37,144 nucleotides of DNA from assembly GCA_017558175.1 (NCBI GenBank), contig JAFYWH010000076.1, forward strand, positions 1-37,144, in the 5' to 3' direction. Within the stretch, counting starts at the first letter, position 1; every line of letters starts with the position of its first letter. The notes under the pieces are model-generated. The model did no database searches, was not told the DNA's origin, and saw nothing but the letters and a program-made list of their open reading frames with translations. This document shows positions 1-7,600 of the stretch, piece by piece. Made by a program: the position numbers and the translations under genes. Source of the DNA: Bacteroidaceae bacterium (GTDB lineage Bacteria > Bacteroidota > Bacteroidia > Bacteroidales > Bacteroidaceae).

Positions 1-1
1 A

Positions 2-169
2 ATCATCCGTGCGGTGAACACTATCGACGCGATGACTGCTACTATCGAGCAAATCGACTGGGCTATCTTGATGAAGATTACAGACCGTATCCTCAAGGAA
101 GTTCCATGCATCAACCGCGTATGCTACGATATGTCTCCGAAACCATCGGCTACTATCGAGTGGGAATAA
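2..169 (+). CDS. guaA: GMP synthase (glutamine-hydrolysing), C-terminal end, partial
   Basis: Only the last 55 codons are inside the window; the gene begins upstream of base 1. The fragment contains a run resembling the C-terminal dimerisation domain of GMP synthase ([11 protein letters not shown], then [16 protein letters not shown]) and ends in the typical -TIEWE tail. GMP synthase converts XMP to GMP using glutamine, in the cytoplasmic de novo purine pathway. A strong intrinsic terminator follows 27 bases after the stop, so the gene probably ends its transcription unit. The tail match is from memory of the family; I am fairly sure of it because this terminus is very conserved. Confidence 0.88.
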   Translation: MIRAVNTIDAMTATIEQIDWAILMKITDRILKEVPCINRVCYDMSPKPSATIEWE

Positions 170-195
170 TCTATCGTCCGATTATAAATCACAGA

Positions 196-236
196 AAAAG
201 CGCTTCCATCCTCACCGATGGAGGCGTTTTTCTTTT
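196..236 (+). terminator. Intrinsic terminator after guaA
   Basis: A 10-bp stem (cgcttccatc, 201-210, with gatggaggcg, 217-226, one G-T pair) closes a 6-base loop and is followed by a T-rich run at 227-236, with an A-run on the 5' side at 195-199. It lies directly downstream of guaA and separates it from the next operon. Confidence 0.85.
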
Positions 237-298
237 AAATATTTTTACCTTTCATAATTTATTCGTAGATTTACATCGTTAACCCAAAATCATGAGCT

Positions 299-460
299 AT
301 GAAAGTAAGAATGATTTTAGCAATTATCATTGCAATATTAGCACTCGGATTGACCATTTGGTGCTTTATAGATGGCACATACTACATTGGAGCATTCGCA
401 CTATGCATCTGCATAGCACAAGTTTGCAACTACTTTTTGATTAAAGGGAAGAAATATTGA
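299..460 (+). CDS. Small two-helix membrane protein, unknown
   Basis: A 53-residue ORF starting ATG at 299. It is almost entirely hydrophobic: a first segment at about residues 4-24 and a second at about 28-47, separated by a short turn containing D25 and G26, and it ends in a lysine-rich tail (KGKK). This is the pattern of a small two-span inner-membrane protein with a positive C-terminus. It is followed one base later by another small membrane protein and then by an overlapping dehydrogenase gene, so the three probably form one operon. I do not recognise a family. An overlapping ORF from ATG 292 in another frame has no such pattern and was not chosen. Confidence 0.55.
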   Translation: MKVRMILAIIIAILALGLTIWCFIDGTYYIGAFALCICIAQVCNYFLIKGKKY

Positions 461-461
461 T

Positions 462-638
462 ATGATACCAAAACTCAACACTATCGCACTTGTCTTGAAC
501 ATCATTGCCAGTGCATTATATATTGCTCTTTCAGCAATGTGCATTTCGGATAAAAATTGGGGATATGCTATAATAGCATTATGCCTTTTCTTATGCCATA
601 TAGGAATAGTAAGAGCTATCAGAAAGAAACAACAATGA
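462..638 (+). CDS. Small membrane protein, unknown
   Basis: A 58-residue ORF beginning one base after the previous stop. Hydrophobic stretches at about residues 6-28 and 33-51 flank a short polar turn (SDKNWG), and the protein ends with a basic tail (RAIRKKQQ), consistent with two membrane spans. Its stop overlaps the start of the next gene in the sequence ATGA (635-638), which suggests translational coupling to the dehydrogenase. It resembles the preceding small protein in size and plan, though not clearly in sequence. No known family is recognised. Confidence 0.55.
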   Translation: MIPKLNTIALVLNIIASALYIALSAMCISDKNWGYAIIALCLFLCHIGIVRAIRKKQQ

Positions 639-1447
639 TAAACTACGGATTGAAAGACCGCGTGGCGCTCATCACGGGAGCGAACAACCCGCAAGGAATC
701 GGGGCAACCACTGCCCTCGCCTTTGCCCGCGAAGGTGTCAAGGTGGTGTTGGTATACAAGCGCATCCCCCGCCCGTTCGATGCGGACAAGGCCGACCGTA
801 ACGGAGCAGACAGATACTACCAAGCCAATGCCGGCGATGCGTCTGCGGTAGAAAAGAAGCTCCAGGAGATGAATGCCGATTACCTTATCATAGAGAACGA
901 CATCACGCAAGAGGATGCCGTTAAATCCATCTATGCCACCATTATAGAACGATACGGAAGGGTGGACATCCTGGTCAATAATGCTGCCGATTGCGATTGC
1001 GATGGCTTCGATACCATCGAGCAAATCACCCGTAGTGTCATTGATGATACCTTTGCCATCAATGTGCGTGGAAGCCTGCTGATGACCCGCGAAATGATTA
1101 ACCACCGAGGCGATTACGGACGAATCATCAACCTCTCTACCGATGCCGCACAAGTCTTTGCCGGACAGATAACCTACGGAGCGAGCAAGGCCACCCTGGA
1201 AGCGCTCACCCGAAGCATTGCTCTCGAAGTGGCGAAGTATGGCATCACGGTGAATTGCGTGGCACCCGGTCCTACCCAGACGGGATGGATAGACGAGGAA
1301 CTGGAACAGGCCGTGCTCCCCATCATCCCCATGGGCCAACTCATCCAACCGGAAGACATTGCCGAGACCATCCTTTTCCTTGCCAGCGAACAAGCCCGCA
1401 TGCTTACGGGGCAAGTCATCAAGGTTTCGGGAGGACATGCATTGTAA
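635..1447 (+). CDS. Short-chain dehydrogenase/reductase (3-oxoacyl-ACP reductase-like)
   Basis: 270 residues with a full classical SDR layout: a Rossmann nucleotide-binding motif TGANNPQGIG (residues 14-23), NNA at 115-117, and the catalytic set S168, Y181, K185 (YGASK), followed by the substrate-loop sequence VAPGPTQTGW and a C-terminal LASEQA...TGQVIKVSGGHAL that is common in FabG-like enzymes. It would reduce or oxidise a carbonyl or hydroxyl group with NAD(P)(H); the substrate cannot be told. I chose ATG 635 because the SDR homology begins there (MINYGLKDRVALITGA) and the ATG overlaps the stop of the upstream small ORF; a longer reading from 557 would add residues encoded inside that small gene. 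The NNPQG loop is longer than in FabG and recalls two-residue-expanded SDRs. Confidence 0.85.
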   Translation: MINYGLKDRVALITGANNPQGIGATTALAFAREGVKVVLVYKRIPRPFDADKADRNGADRYYQANAGDASAVEKKLQEMNADYLIIENDITQEDAVKSIYATIIERYGRVDILVNNAADCDCDGFDTIEQITRSVIDDTFAINVRGSLLMTREMINHRGDYGRIINLSTDAAQVFAGQITYGASKATLEALTRSIALEVAKYGITVNCVAPGPTQTGWIDEELEQAVLPIIPMGQLIQPEDIAETILFLASEQARMLTGQVIKVSGGHAL

Positions 1448-1463
1448 TACCCCCTTAAAAAAT

Positions 1464-1488
1464 AATTGAGGAATTGAGGAACTGAGTA
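1464..1488. repeat. Type C octamer repeat array
   Basis: Three tandem units of the form attgagga / attgagga / actgagta. The same AATTGAGK octamer occurs at 3061-3104, 13805-13832 (complement), 13941-13967 and 19351-19377 (complement), always between or at the edges of genes. Confidence 0.7.
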
Positions 1489-1505
1489 TCTTAAAACATT
1501 ATACC

Positions 1506-2321
1506 ATGAAAACAAGAAACATCATTATGGCCATGATAGCCATCGTAGCTATCTGCTTTTCCAACCAACCAGTCGTGGCACAAACCACCTTCCAAGACCT
1601 GCCATTGGAGTTCCGCAAGAACGGATTCCCTCAACTGGTACAAGAATGCAAGGATGTGCTGAGCGCCGCATACATGGCGCAAATCAAGCTCGGAACGTAC
1701 TACGACATCCCCAACTGGGAAGGCTTTCCCGTGGAACTATGGGAATACTACACCGGCAAGGATATAAAGAAAAATGTAAGAAAACGCGGACTTGTTTACC
1801 TCCTCATGCCATCGCCCGAAAAGCTCGCTACGTGGATAGCCACCACCTGTTGGGAAGTGAAACATAGCGTAGATACTTGCTATACCAATTGCATCCGCGA
1901 TTTCATCAAGTGGCAAACAGCTGCCCAATTTGCCGTTTCGGGCGTGGTATACGAAGACATGTACACCGCCGGATTCTACGAACCTTACGTGTTCAAGGAT
2001 GGCGTAACCGTCTATGTAGCAGACCCTAACATGATGCCAGCCGACAAGCATTGCACCGACGAGCAACTGGAGTATTACCTTCACCTCACCAACGACCAGC
2101 TGAAGCCCAATACCGGCCGATATGCACGCATCTGTAGCACCAACCGCGACCATTATTATGCCAACGGAGGCACCGTAGATGTGGGCGACAATGCCGATAA
2201 CCGCAAGCACTCGTGGCTGGACGTTGTAAGGGATTTGTACCAAAAAGCATGGCATTCCGACCGCAACGAACTGATGATTGCCTGGGCAAAGAGCAGTCCT
2301 TACATGTTAGGGAACGAATAG
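1506..2321 (+). CDS. Secreted protein of unknown function
   Basis: 271 residues. The N-terminus has a clear type I signal peptide: basic MKTR, a hydrophobic core to about residue 22, and a likely cleavage after VVAQ or PVVA (residues 23-26). There is no lipobox cysteine. The mature part is rich in aromatic residues and contains several cysteines (for example ATTCWEV, VDTCYTNC, and CTDEQ), which could form disulfides in the periplasm. No enzymatic motif or repeat is apparent and I do not recognise a family. It stands alone between a type C repeat array and a type D repeat, so context gives no hint of its role. Confidence 0.7.
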   Translation: MKTRNIIMAMIAIVAICFSNQPVVAQTTFQDLPLEFRKNGFPQLVQECKDVLSAAYMAQIKLGTYYDIPNWEGFPVELWEYYTGKDIKKNVRKRGLVYLLMPSPEKLATWIATTCWEVKHSVDTCYTNCIRDFIKWQTAAQFAVSGVVYEDMYTAGFYEPYVFKDGVTVYVADPNMMPADKHCTDEQLEYYLHLTNDQLKPNTGRYARICSTNRDHYYANGGTVDVGDNADNRKHSWLDVVRDLYQKAWHSDRNELMIAWAKSSPYMLGNE

Positions 2322-2341
2322 GCTTATTAGTGAGGTCATTA

Positions 2342-2440
2342 TGTGGGTGTGTCGAAATACGCATCTACTTCTTTTTTAGGCATGGATTACACGGATTAAC
2401 ACGGTTTTTGTGCCTAAATTTATATTATGACACACCCACA
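2342..2440. repeat. Type D MITE-like element with 12-bp terminal inverted repeats
   Basis: The ends tgtgggtgtgtc (2342-2353) and gacacacccaca (2429-2440) are perfect reverse complements. The interior includes catggattacacggatt and aacacgg. A shorter relative with gtgtc...gacacacc ends and a similar interior lies at about 19489-19540. No ORF is inside. Confidence 0.65.
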
Positions 2441-2460
2441 TTCTTGTTTCACACTCTTGT

Positions 2461-3051
2461 TTACCCCCAATGCGCCATAGGCGACCACTCGAAGTACTCG
2501 TCCCAATCCTGATACGACTTTTCGAGCGAATCGGGCAAGGGAACGGATTGCAACACCAAGGGTTCATTAGACTTTAATCTACCCTTTCGGTCCAAGCGCT
2601 TGCCAGGGAAGGCCAAGTCGTAGCCCTCCCAAATGGCCTGCTCGTCCACATCCTTGTAAGCCACGCCACACTCCATCACCATCATGGCCTTCAGGAGCTT
2701 GGCCAACTTATCGAGCGCGATGCCCATGAACGGGCGAGGCATCAGTTCCTTCCCACCCAAGCTTGTAAGCATCAGCACGGTGCGGATGTAAGCCTCCGTG
2801 TCGTTCTCCGATGGCGGTGCCCACCGGCTGATGATATTGCCCACCGTAAACGGCTCGCGACGCTCCTTGAAGTATTTCCAATAGCTCTCGAGCACCTTCC
2901 ACCCCGCACGGAAACCGTACGCCATGCTCTCGAACTGCACAAAACTTTTATCAGTCTGAACGGCCCGCGCACCCTCCCATCGGTCGGAAGAGTGGCGGAT
3001 GTTCAGCGGATTATTGTTGCGTATTCCTCTAGGCTCTTTCATCATTCCCAT
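2461..3051 (-). CDS. 'Structural protein P5'-like protein, possible lysozyme-like fold
   Basis: 196 residues. It opens with the sequence RGIRNNNPLNIR, which I know from proteins annotated in Bacteroidales and phages as structural protein P5 or P5-like, often seen near phage or mobile genes; the N-N-N-P-L-N-I-R signature is thought to belong to a peptidoglycan-active, lysozyme-like domain. The next part (FVQFESMAYGFRAGW, and PPSENDTEAYI) fits that family. No signal peptide is visible. The ATG at 3051 is followed by two further in-frame ATGs (3045, 3042), so the true start is uncertain by three residues. The gene begins 7 bases after the primase-helicase stop, consistent with co-transcription as the last gene of the minus-strand block. 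Confidence 0.72.
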   Translation of the reverse strand: MGMMKEPRGIRNNNPLNIRHSSDRWEGARAVQTDKSFVQFESMAYGFRAGWKVLESYWKYFKERREPFTVGNIISRWAPPSENDTEAYIRTVLMLTSLGGKELMPRPFMGIALDKLAKLLKAMMVMECGVAYKDVDEQAIWEGYDLAFPGKRLDRKGRLKSNEPLVLQSVPLPDSLEKSYQDWDEYFEWSPMAHWG

Positions 3052-3058
3052 CCAATCA

Positions 3059-5476
3059 TTAAGTAATTGAGTAATTGAGTAACTGAGTATTTGAGTCTTG
3101 AGGATGCTTGGCCAGATACGCCTCCGTCTTGCGGTACTTCCGCGTGTGGCTCGAAGGGTCCTCCCCTTCCATCAGGACAATGTAGCCACGGCTCTTCCAG
3201 TTGGCTATCATCTTCGCCAATGTCCCCGTGCGGATACCCTGACGCTGACGCATCATCCCCGCTTCTTCGAAGGTAAACACCTCGGGCAACAAGTCCAGCA
3301 AGTTGCGCGGACCTCTTTGCTTCTGCGTACTACCCAGATAGTCCGCCTTCTCTATCTCCTCGCCGAAGAAATGCATCTTGCACCACATGTCATACTTTAA
3401 CGACCATCGCACGAAATCCTCCATCGTCTTGTCCCAATGCTCGCCATGCGCCACATAGAGCACACACGCCTTGAGGAAGGCAATGACATTGGCACGGAAG
3501 CTAAGATTCTCGTACACACGGCTTTCCGATAGTCGGGCAAAGTCCGCACACTCCTCGATGAGCTTGCGCGAGAGCGCACGTGCCTGCTTGCATTCTATCG
3601 TTCCGCGAGCCTTGTTCAGGTTCTCGATGTACGGTCTCAACTCCTCGTCGAAGCCCGCATCGTACGTGCCATAGATGGGCATTTCCGCCCCGATGGGACG
3701 CTCCGGAATGGTGCAGAAGTTGATACGGCTGACAGGTCCGTCGGTAAGCACGCTCTGGAAGTAGGACTGACCTTTGCGAATCGTAGTCGATGCATTCCAA
3801 TTGAAGCGGATGCACACGCGCTCGCTCACACTCGAGGTTCCCACACGCGTCTGACCATAGACATTGCCCGGGTCGAACGCCAGGCACATAATCTGGAAGT
3901 GCGCCTTCTTGTTGGCATTCGTCTTGAGCGCATCAAACTGGTCTATTTCATTCATTTTTGTATACAAGAAACGCTCTTCCGCATCGGCCAGTCGTTGCAC
4001 GAATGCGGCGTTGGTCATGTCCGGATCTATCTCCTGAATCACCAGTCCTTCCGGTCGTTGGCGTTTGTCCTTGTTCGCCCCCTTGGTCTGCATATCCTTC
4101 TTCCACTCCTTCTCGCGTTGTAAGTTTTCCTTATCACGAGAACGGATATCCTTCAGGATGTGGTTAATGGGGTCCGAGATGCAATTCTTGCCCGCACCGG
4201 TGCCCGCCATGAGCACGTTCATGAGCGTGGCTTCGTGCTCCACATTATCCACGTATCGGAAGTACGTTTTCCAGAGGTACGTGCCCAGCGCGGGGAATAC
4301 CGCATGCGCCACCGCCGGTTGGTAAATCTTGGGCGTCTTGCTCACGAGGAGCTTGATGAGGGGCGGAAGTTTCTTGGGCATCGCGGGAGGGGCGCTGATG
4401 TCTGATGTTTCATAGTTGGTGTCCTCTTTTTCGTGCTCGCTTTCTATCTCCTTCAAGAGCTTCTGAAGGACTCGTGGCATACCGTAGAACTTGGCGATGC
4501 AAGCCGAGTGAATGAGCTGGCGCATCTCTTCTTCCTTCAATCCGAAGTTGGGCATGATTTGGAGCAAGTGCCCCTCGTTGTTGTCGGTGATGTATCGCAA
4601 GTGCGATGCCAGCTTGTGGAGCTTGGAGTTGCGTTCTCCCTGCTCCGGCTCGCCTCCGTTTCGGCGGAACCATTCCTGGATGATGATGGCGTAAGGTGTG
4701 CCTTTGAAGCTTTCGACAAATGGCTTGGGGTCTTCCCCTCTTGAGAGGGGACTGAGGGGTGTGTGATTCCCATCCACTTCTGCATTCGCCTGTGTGTATT
4801 CTAACACACCCCCATCCCCCTCTCTATAGGGGAGTTCGTGGGTGCATCCCCCTTCATTCTTGTCATCCAGAGGAGCGGAGCGACGAAGGATCTCGGGGGC
4901 ATCAACGTGTGTATTCCCGAGACTCTTCGCTTCGCTCTGAGTGACAATATGGTGTGGTGCAAACAAAGCCTCACTTACATACAATGTAGAGCCCTCCGGC
5001 ACCATGTAAATACATCTCGCCACATCCTTCAATGCAGGGTCTGCTTGAAAACCCACATCGTTGGAGAAGCGTTGTTGCGCCTCTTGCGGAGTCATCCATT
5101 CGGGGAGGGTTATCAACACGTGTGTACCCTTTCGTACACTCTCTTCCACGAGCAGTATTTCCCACTTTCCCTCCTCCTGAAGCCTCATCGAACGTTCCAA
5201 TATCTCTGCCGAATGACCCTTCTCGTCGAAGTCCAACATCAATCGTTGCAAAGGCTTCAACGCATCGGCTATCGAACGATGATTGTCCTTGAACTCCGCA
5301 CATCCCGGTGTCCATATCGGAAGATGCTTTTTCAAATGCTCATCCCCATCAGCAATACGTTGGCACATGTTTATCAACCATTGTTCTCTTCTCATTTTCT
5401 CCCAATCCTCACGTGTGGCAGGAATGGCAGGGGCACCATGCCCCTTACCGATACAAGTAAAATAAGTGTTTACCAT
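3059..5476 (-). CDS. BT4734-like primase fused to DUF3987-type helicase ('VirE' protein), with in-frame repeat insert
   Basis: 805 residues. Residues 1-170 resemble the BT4734-like (old name VirE_N) domain, an archaeo-eukaryotic-primase relative: LDFD at 81-84 gives two acidic residues, RKGTHVLI at 115-122 a catalytic-type histidine, and DVARCIYMVP at 151-160. Residues about 258-345 are a PriCT-like helical linker, and about 365-800 a DUF3987-type ATPase with a Walker A sequence AGTGAGK (424-430). Such proteins are thought to start replication of mobile elements. Oddities: residues 177-248 are encoded by two interspersed repeats (4733-4948) and look like low-complexity linker; the last about 14 residues come from the type C array (3061-3104). 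The start overlaps the stop of the upstream gene by seven bases (ATGGTAA), suggesting translational coupling. Confidence 0.87.
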   Translation of the reverse strand: MVNTYFTCIGKGHGAPAIPATREDWEKMRREQWLINMCQRIADGDEHLKKHLPIWTPGCAEFKDNHRSIADALKPLQRLMLDFDEKGHSAEILERSMRLQEEGKWEILLVEESVRKGTHVLITLPEWMTPQEAQQRFSNDVGFQADPALKDVARCIYMVPEGSTLYVSEALFAPHHIVTQSEAKSLGNTHVDAPEILRRSAPLDDKNEGGCTHELPYREGDGGVLEYTQANAEVDGNHTPLSPLSRGEDPKPFVESFKGTPYAIIIQEWFRRNGGEPEQGERNSKLHKLASHLRYITDNNEGHLLQIMPNFGLKEEEMRQLIHSACIAKFYGMPRVLQKLLKEIESEHEKEDTNYETSDISAPPAMPKKLPPLIKLLVSKTPKIYQPAVAHAVFPALGTYLWKTYFRYVDNVEHEATLMNVLMAGTGAGKNCISDPINHILKDIRSRDKENLQREKEWKKDMQTKGANKDKRQRPEGLVIQEIDPDMTNAAFVQRLADAEERFLYTKMNEIDQFDALKTNANKKAHFQIMCLAFDPGNVYGQTRVGTSSVSERVCIRFNWNASTTIRKGQSYFQSVLTDGPVSRINFCTIPERPIGAEMPIYGTYDAGFDEELRPYIENLNKARGTIECKQARALSRKLIEECADFARLSESRVYENLSFRANVIAFLKACVLYVAHGEHWDKTMEDFVRWSLKYDMWCKMHFFGEEIEKADYLGSTQKQRGPRNLLDLLPEVFTFEEAGMMRQRQGIRTGTLAKMIANWKSRGYIVLMEGEDPSSHTRKYRKTEAYLAKHPQDSNTQLLNYSIT
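3061..3104. repeat. Type C octamer array within the 3' end of the primase-helicase gene
   Basis: About five degenerate octamers (aagtaatt gagtaatt gagtaact gagtattt gagtcttg). Read on the minus strand they encode the protein's final residues QDSNTQLLNYSIT, whose stop codon TAA is the last repeat unit (3059-3061). Confidence 0.7.
4733..4834. repeat. Type A repeat copy inside a coding sequence
   Basis: Begins tcccctcttgagagggg, contains ggggtgtgtg and taacacaccccc, and ends ctctctataggggag, matching the intergenic type A copies at 17376, 19391, 28892 and 32274. It is read through by the primase-helicase gene. Confidence 0.85.
4861..4948. repeat. Type B repeat copy inside a coding sequence
   Basis: Runs from tgtcatccagaggagcgg to cgctctgagtgacaat, with inverted CGAAGGATCTCG and CGAGACTCTTCG inside. 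It matches intergenic type B copies at 14130, 24876 and 28701. Type A copy plus spacer plus this copy span 216 bases, a multiple of three. Confidence 0.85.
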
Positions 5477-5871
5477 ATTGTTTCTTCCTTTCTGCTTTGA
5501 TAGTATGCATTGATTCGTTGCCCTTCCTTGATTCGGGCAGTACAGATATCATCGAGAGTCATTGGCGGACGGAAGCACCATTTCTCGATGATGACCCCAC
5601 CCTGCGTACGCATCACGTCGCAATGTTCCGTCTTGAAGAGCATGCTATACCGGTTTCCCGTGCCCTGTCGATAAGGTCGGAATACCATACCTGCCCCCGG
5701 CTCTATGGTAGTACACCCTTTCAGTCTTACACGCCCATCGGGAACCACTTCATCTGCTTTGTCTGCCATCCATGGGCAAGCCTCCACTTTTATTTGATTT
5801 TCACTATACACCGTTACGGTGTCCATCTTCACGTCGCCATTGATGACGATTCTTTTCTGTTTCTTTGTCAT
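5470..5871 (-). CDS. Conserved-looking protein of unknown function in the primase operon
   Basis: 133 residues, directly upstream of the primase-helicase gene and overlapping it by seven bases, so probably co-translated. No signal peptide or membrane segment. The sequence mixes short beta-rich stretches (RIVINGDVKMDTVTVYSENQ; GRVRLKG; GGVIIEKWCFRP) with three cysteines and ends with a charged helix (ARIKEGQRINAYYQSRKEE). The beginning could be an OB-like or beta-barrel fold, but this is only a guess. I do not recognise a family; the position suggests an accessory factor for replication or regulation of the element. Confidence 0.65.
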   Translation of the reverse strand: MTKKQKRIVINGDVKMDTVTVYSENQIKVEACPWMADKADEVVPDGRVRLKGCTTIEPGAGMVFRPYRQGTGNRYSMLFKTEHCDVMRTQGGVIIEKWCFRPPMTLDDICTARIKEGQRINAYYQSRKEETIW

Positions 5872-5967
5872 TGTCGGATAAAATTGTGAGTTCAGGCGTT
5901 TGTGAGGATTGCGCGCTTTTCACTTCGAAGACTCGCCCACTCATTCCTTTACCCGGTTACTGAAAAT

Positions 5968-6246
5968 TTACTTGCTGATTTTAATGATTTCGTTTACCGC
6001 GATATCCTGATAAACTTGCCCGTTGTATTCACGGGTAGAGAAGCGTAATGCCGCCACCACCAAGTCGTTCTGTGCGAATCGGGTCTTGGCCTGCTCGCCA
6101 AGGATGGTAGCTACATAGCTGTTTTCAAACTTACCGCCCAACTCTTGGAGGACGATGTTACACTTACTGATTTGGCCTCCTTCGGCCTTCTGACTTGGCA
6201 CGGCGAAGGTCTCGCTCTGTGCCTGTACTCTGAAGAATGTTTTCAT
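5968..6246 (-). CDS. Small OB-fold protein, DUF3127-like, possible ssDNA-binding
   Basis: 92 residues. The pattern of a beta-rich first half (TFAVPSQ, KCNIVLQELGGKFENSYVATILGEQ), a central LVVAALRFSTREYNGQVYQD and a final short strand (IAVNEIIKI) resembles DUF3127, a Bacteroidetes family with an OB fold related to single-strand DNA-binding proteins; the REYNG..Y.D core is the main link. In this setting, two genes upstream of a primase-helicase, an ssDNA-binding helper for element replication is a reasonable inference. The call is at family level only. About 96 bases without a gene separate it from the 133-aa protein. Confidence 0.55.
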   Translation of the reverse strand: MKTFFRVQAQSETFAVPSQKAEGGQISKCNIVLQELGGKFENSYVATILGEQAKTRFAQNDLVVAALRFSTREYNGQVYQDIAVNEIIKISK

Positions 6247-6275
6247 GTTTTCCGATTTATGATTTATGATTTCTC

Positions 6276-6388
6276 ATCCCCCTTCGGAAGGGGGAACGGG
6301 GGATGTTCCGTTTGCTTGGTTTATACCTTTGGATGTTTGCAAAGCCAGCGCCCGCTACATCCCCCTAACCCCCTCCCGGAGGGGGATT
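6276..6388. repeat. Type A repeat, CCCCCTT variant
   Basis: Inverted-repeat ends atcccccttcggaaggggg (6276 on) and catccccctaacccc...ggaggggga (to about 6388), with an AT-richer middle. The same variant is found at 21087-21188 and 36476-36568. Confidence 0.75.
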
Positions 6389-6398
6389 TAGAATGTGG

Positions 6399-7139
6399 TC
6401 AATTCGCACACTTAGGATTCAGCAACCGATGAATAAAGTCGCGTCCGCGTTCCGTCCATACTAAATAGGTATGCGTGTGAAGATTACCATTGAAACTCTT
6501 GTGCGAGTGAGTACGGTTCTTGGCATAACCTTGTCGGGCATAGTCTGCATAAAGCAAGTATTGACCCGATTGCCAGTACTGGATGTGCATCTCGCACAAC
6601 AGGCGATTCAACTCCTGAGCGGTCATGTTCAGTTCCTTGCCTATCTGGGTGGTGGTGAAGCACGAGATGGAGTCCAACACTTGGTCGGCATAGTCGGCAC
6701 GGGGCTGGAGCTTGGCTATCTGCTCGTCGCGTCTCTGCAACGTGGCTTGCATGATTTGGAGTGCACGGGCCATGATCACTTCATCGCTTTCGTCGGGACG
6801 GGCCATCATGTAGCCTCCCTGCTTGCGGATGCTTGGGAGGACTTCGCCGGTGACCCAATGCTTGAATCGCTTGGCGCTTTCCAACTTGGAGGAAAAAATG
6901 AGTGCGTAGAGGCCAGATTCGTTAGTGAATGTCATGAACTGATTACCGCTTGTAGTAGGGGTGTCGCATTTTGCTACATCCCCCTTTTCTACGTGTTTTC
7001 GCAAAGCATCACGACTATTGTTATACCCCAACGCATCGCACACATCCTTGGCGCAGAAAAGCACTTCGCCCTGTCCATCGGTTACGGTGCGGATGGCACC
7101 GAACTCCTGGTTCTTGAAAATTTGAATTTGATTTGTCAT
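6399..7139 (-). CDS. Phage-type antirepressor: BRO N-terminal domain plus KilAC domain
   Basis: 246 residues in two parts. Residues 1 to about 110 match the BRO N-terminal domain: FKNQEFGAIRTV, then VLFCAKDVCDALGYNN, then TFTNESGLYALIFSSKLESAKRFKHWVTGEVLPSIRKQGGY. Residues about 135-246 match the phage antirepressor KilAC domain (TTTQIGKELNMTAQELNRLL, VWTERGRDFI). Proteins of this layout bind DNA and relieve phage repressors or switch element life cycles. It lies within the minus-strand accessory block, but a type A repeat separates it from the genes downstream, and a 460-base gap with hairpins lies upstream, so it probably has its own promoter. Confidence 0.88.
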   Translation of the reverse strand: MTNQIQIFKNQEFGAIRTVTDGQGEVLFCAKDVCDALGYNNSRDALRKHVEKGDVAKCDTPTTSGNQFMTFTNESGLYALIFSSKLESAKRFKHWVTGEVLPSIRKQGGYMMARPDESDEVIMARALQIMQATLQRRDEQIAKLQPRADYADQVLDSISCFTTTQIGKELNMTAQELNRLLCEMHIQYWQSGQYLLYADYARQGYAKNRTHSHKSFNGNLHTHTYLVWTERGRDFIHRLLNPKCAN

Positions 7140-7600
7140 ATAATATTGGTATTAATGATTAGCAATAATTTTATTTTTCTCCGTAGCTTCCTCTGATTTG
7201 CCTAACCATCAGGCAACTTCCCAAAGGAAAACGATGCGAAATTACGGAGATGCATGAAGAGAAAAAAAGAAAGAAAGTTTCATGAAGTTTCTTTCTTTTT
7301 CCATATTGATTATCAAAATGTTATAGCTATGATTCAGAAAGTTTCAGGCTTAACTTTCTAAAACTTTCTTCACTCCCTTGTCTTTTCATCTTAGAGATTG
7401 TATCAGCATGTCAAAGAGCACCATCGAAAGCGTTTGTTTTATTTCGATGATGCAAAGGAATAGAAAATTTCGGATATGCCTTTTATGTGGAATTATGCGG
7501 AATTCATTCGGCATAAACGCATAAAGGGCAACCCTTACGGATTGCCCTTGCTATCAATGAATTATGTATGATTATAAAGTTTTCTTATGCGGAATAGGAT
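7140..7600. other. 461-base gene-free region with two hairpins
   Basis: No convincing gene. A perfect 13-bp inverted repeat lies at 7264-7300 (A/G-rich arm aaaaagaaagaaa, loop of 11 bases, pyrimidine arm), terminator-like in either direction, and a second 8-bp hairpin at 7524-7549 (aagggcaa / ttgccctt) could end the HIRAN-like gene. The word gaaagtttc recurs at 7273 and about 7338, next to the antirepressor gene, and could be a binding site. Weak Bacteroidetes-like -7 boxes (TTCCTTTG on the minus strand) occur at 7222 and about 7454. Confidence 0.45.

Noticed and set aside
401-1438. 345-codon open frame on the minus strand opposite the dehydrogenase gene
   Set aside because: It is antisense to a gene with clear SDR catalytic motifs, shows no family match and crosses the small genes before it. 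Such long shadows come from the codon composition of the real gene.
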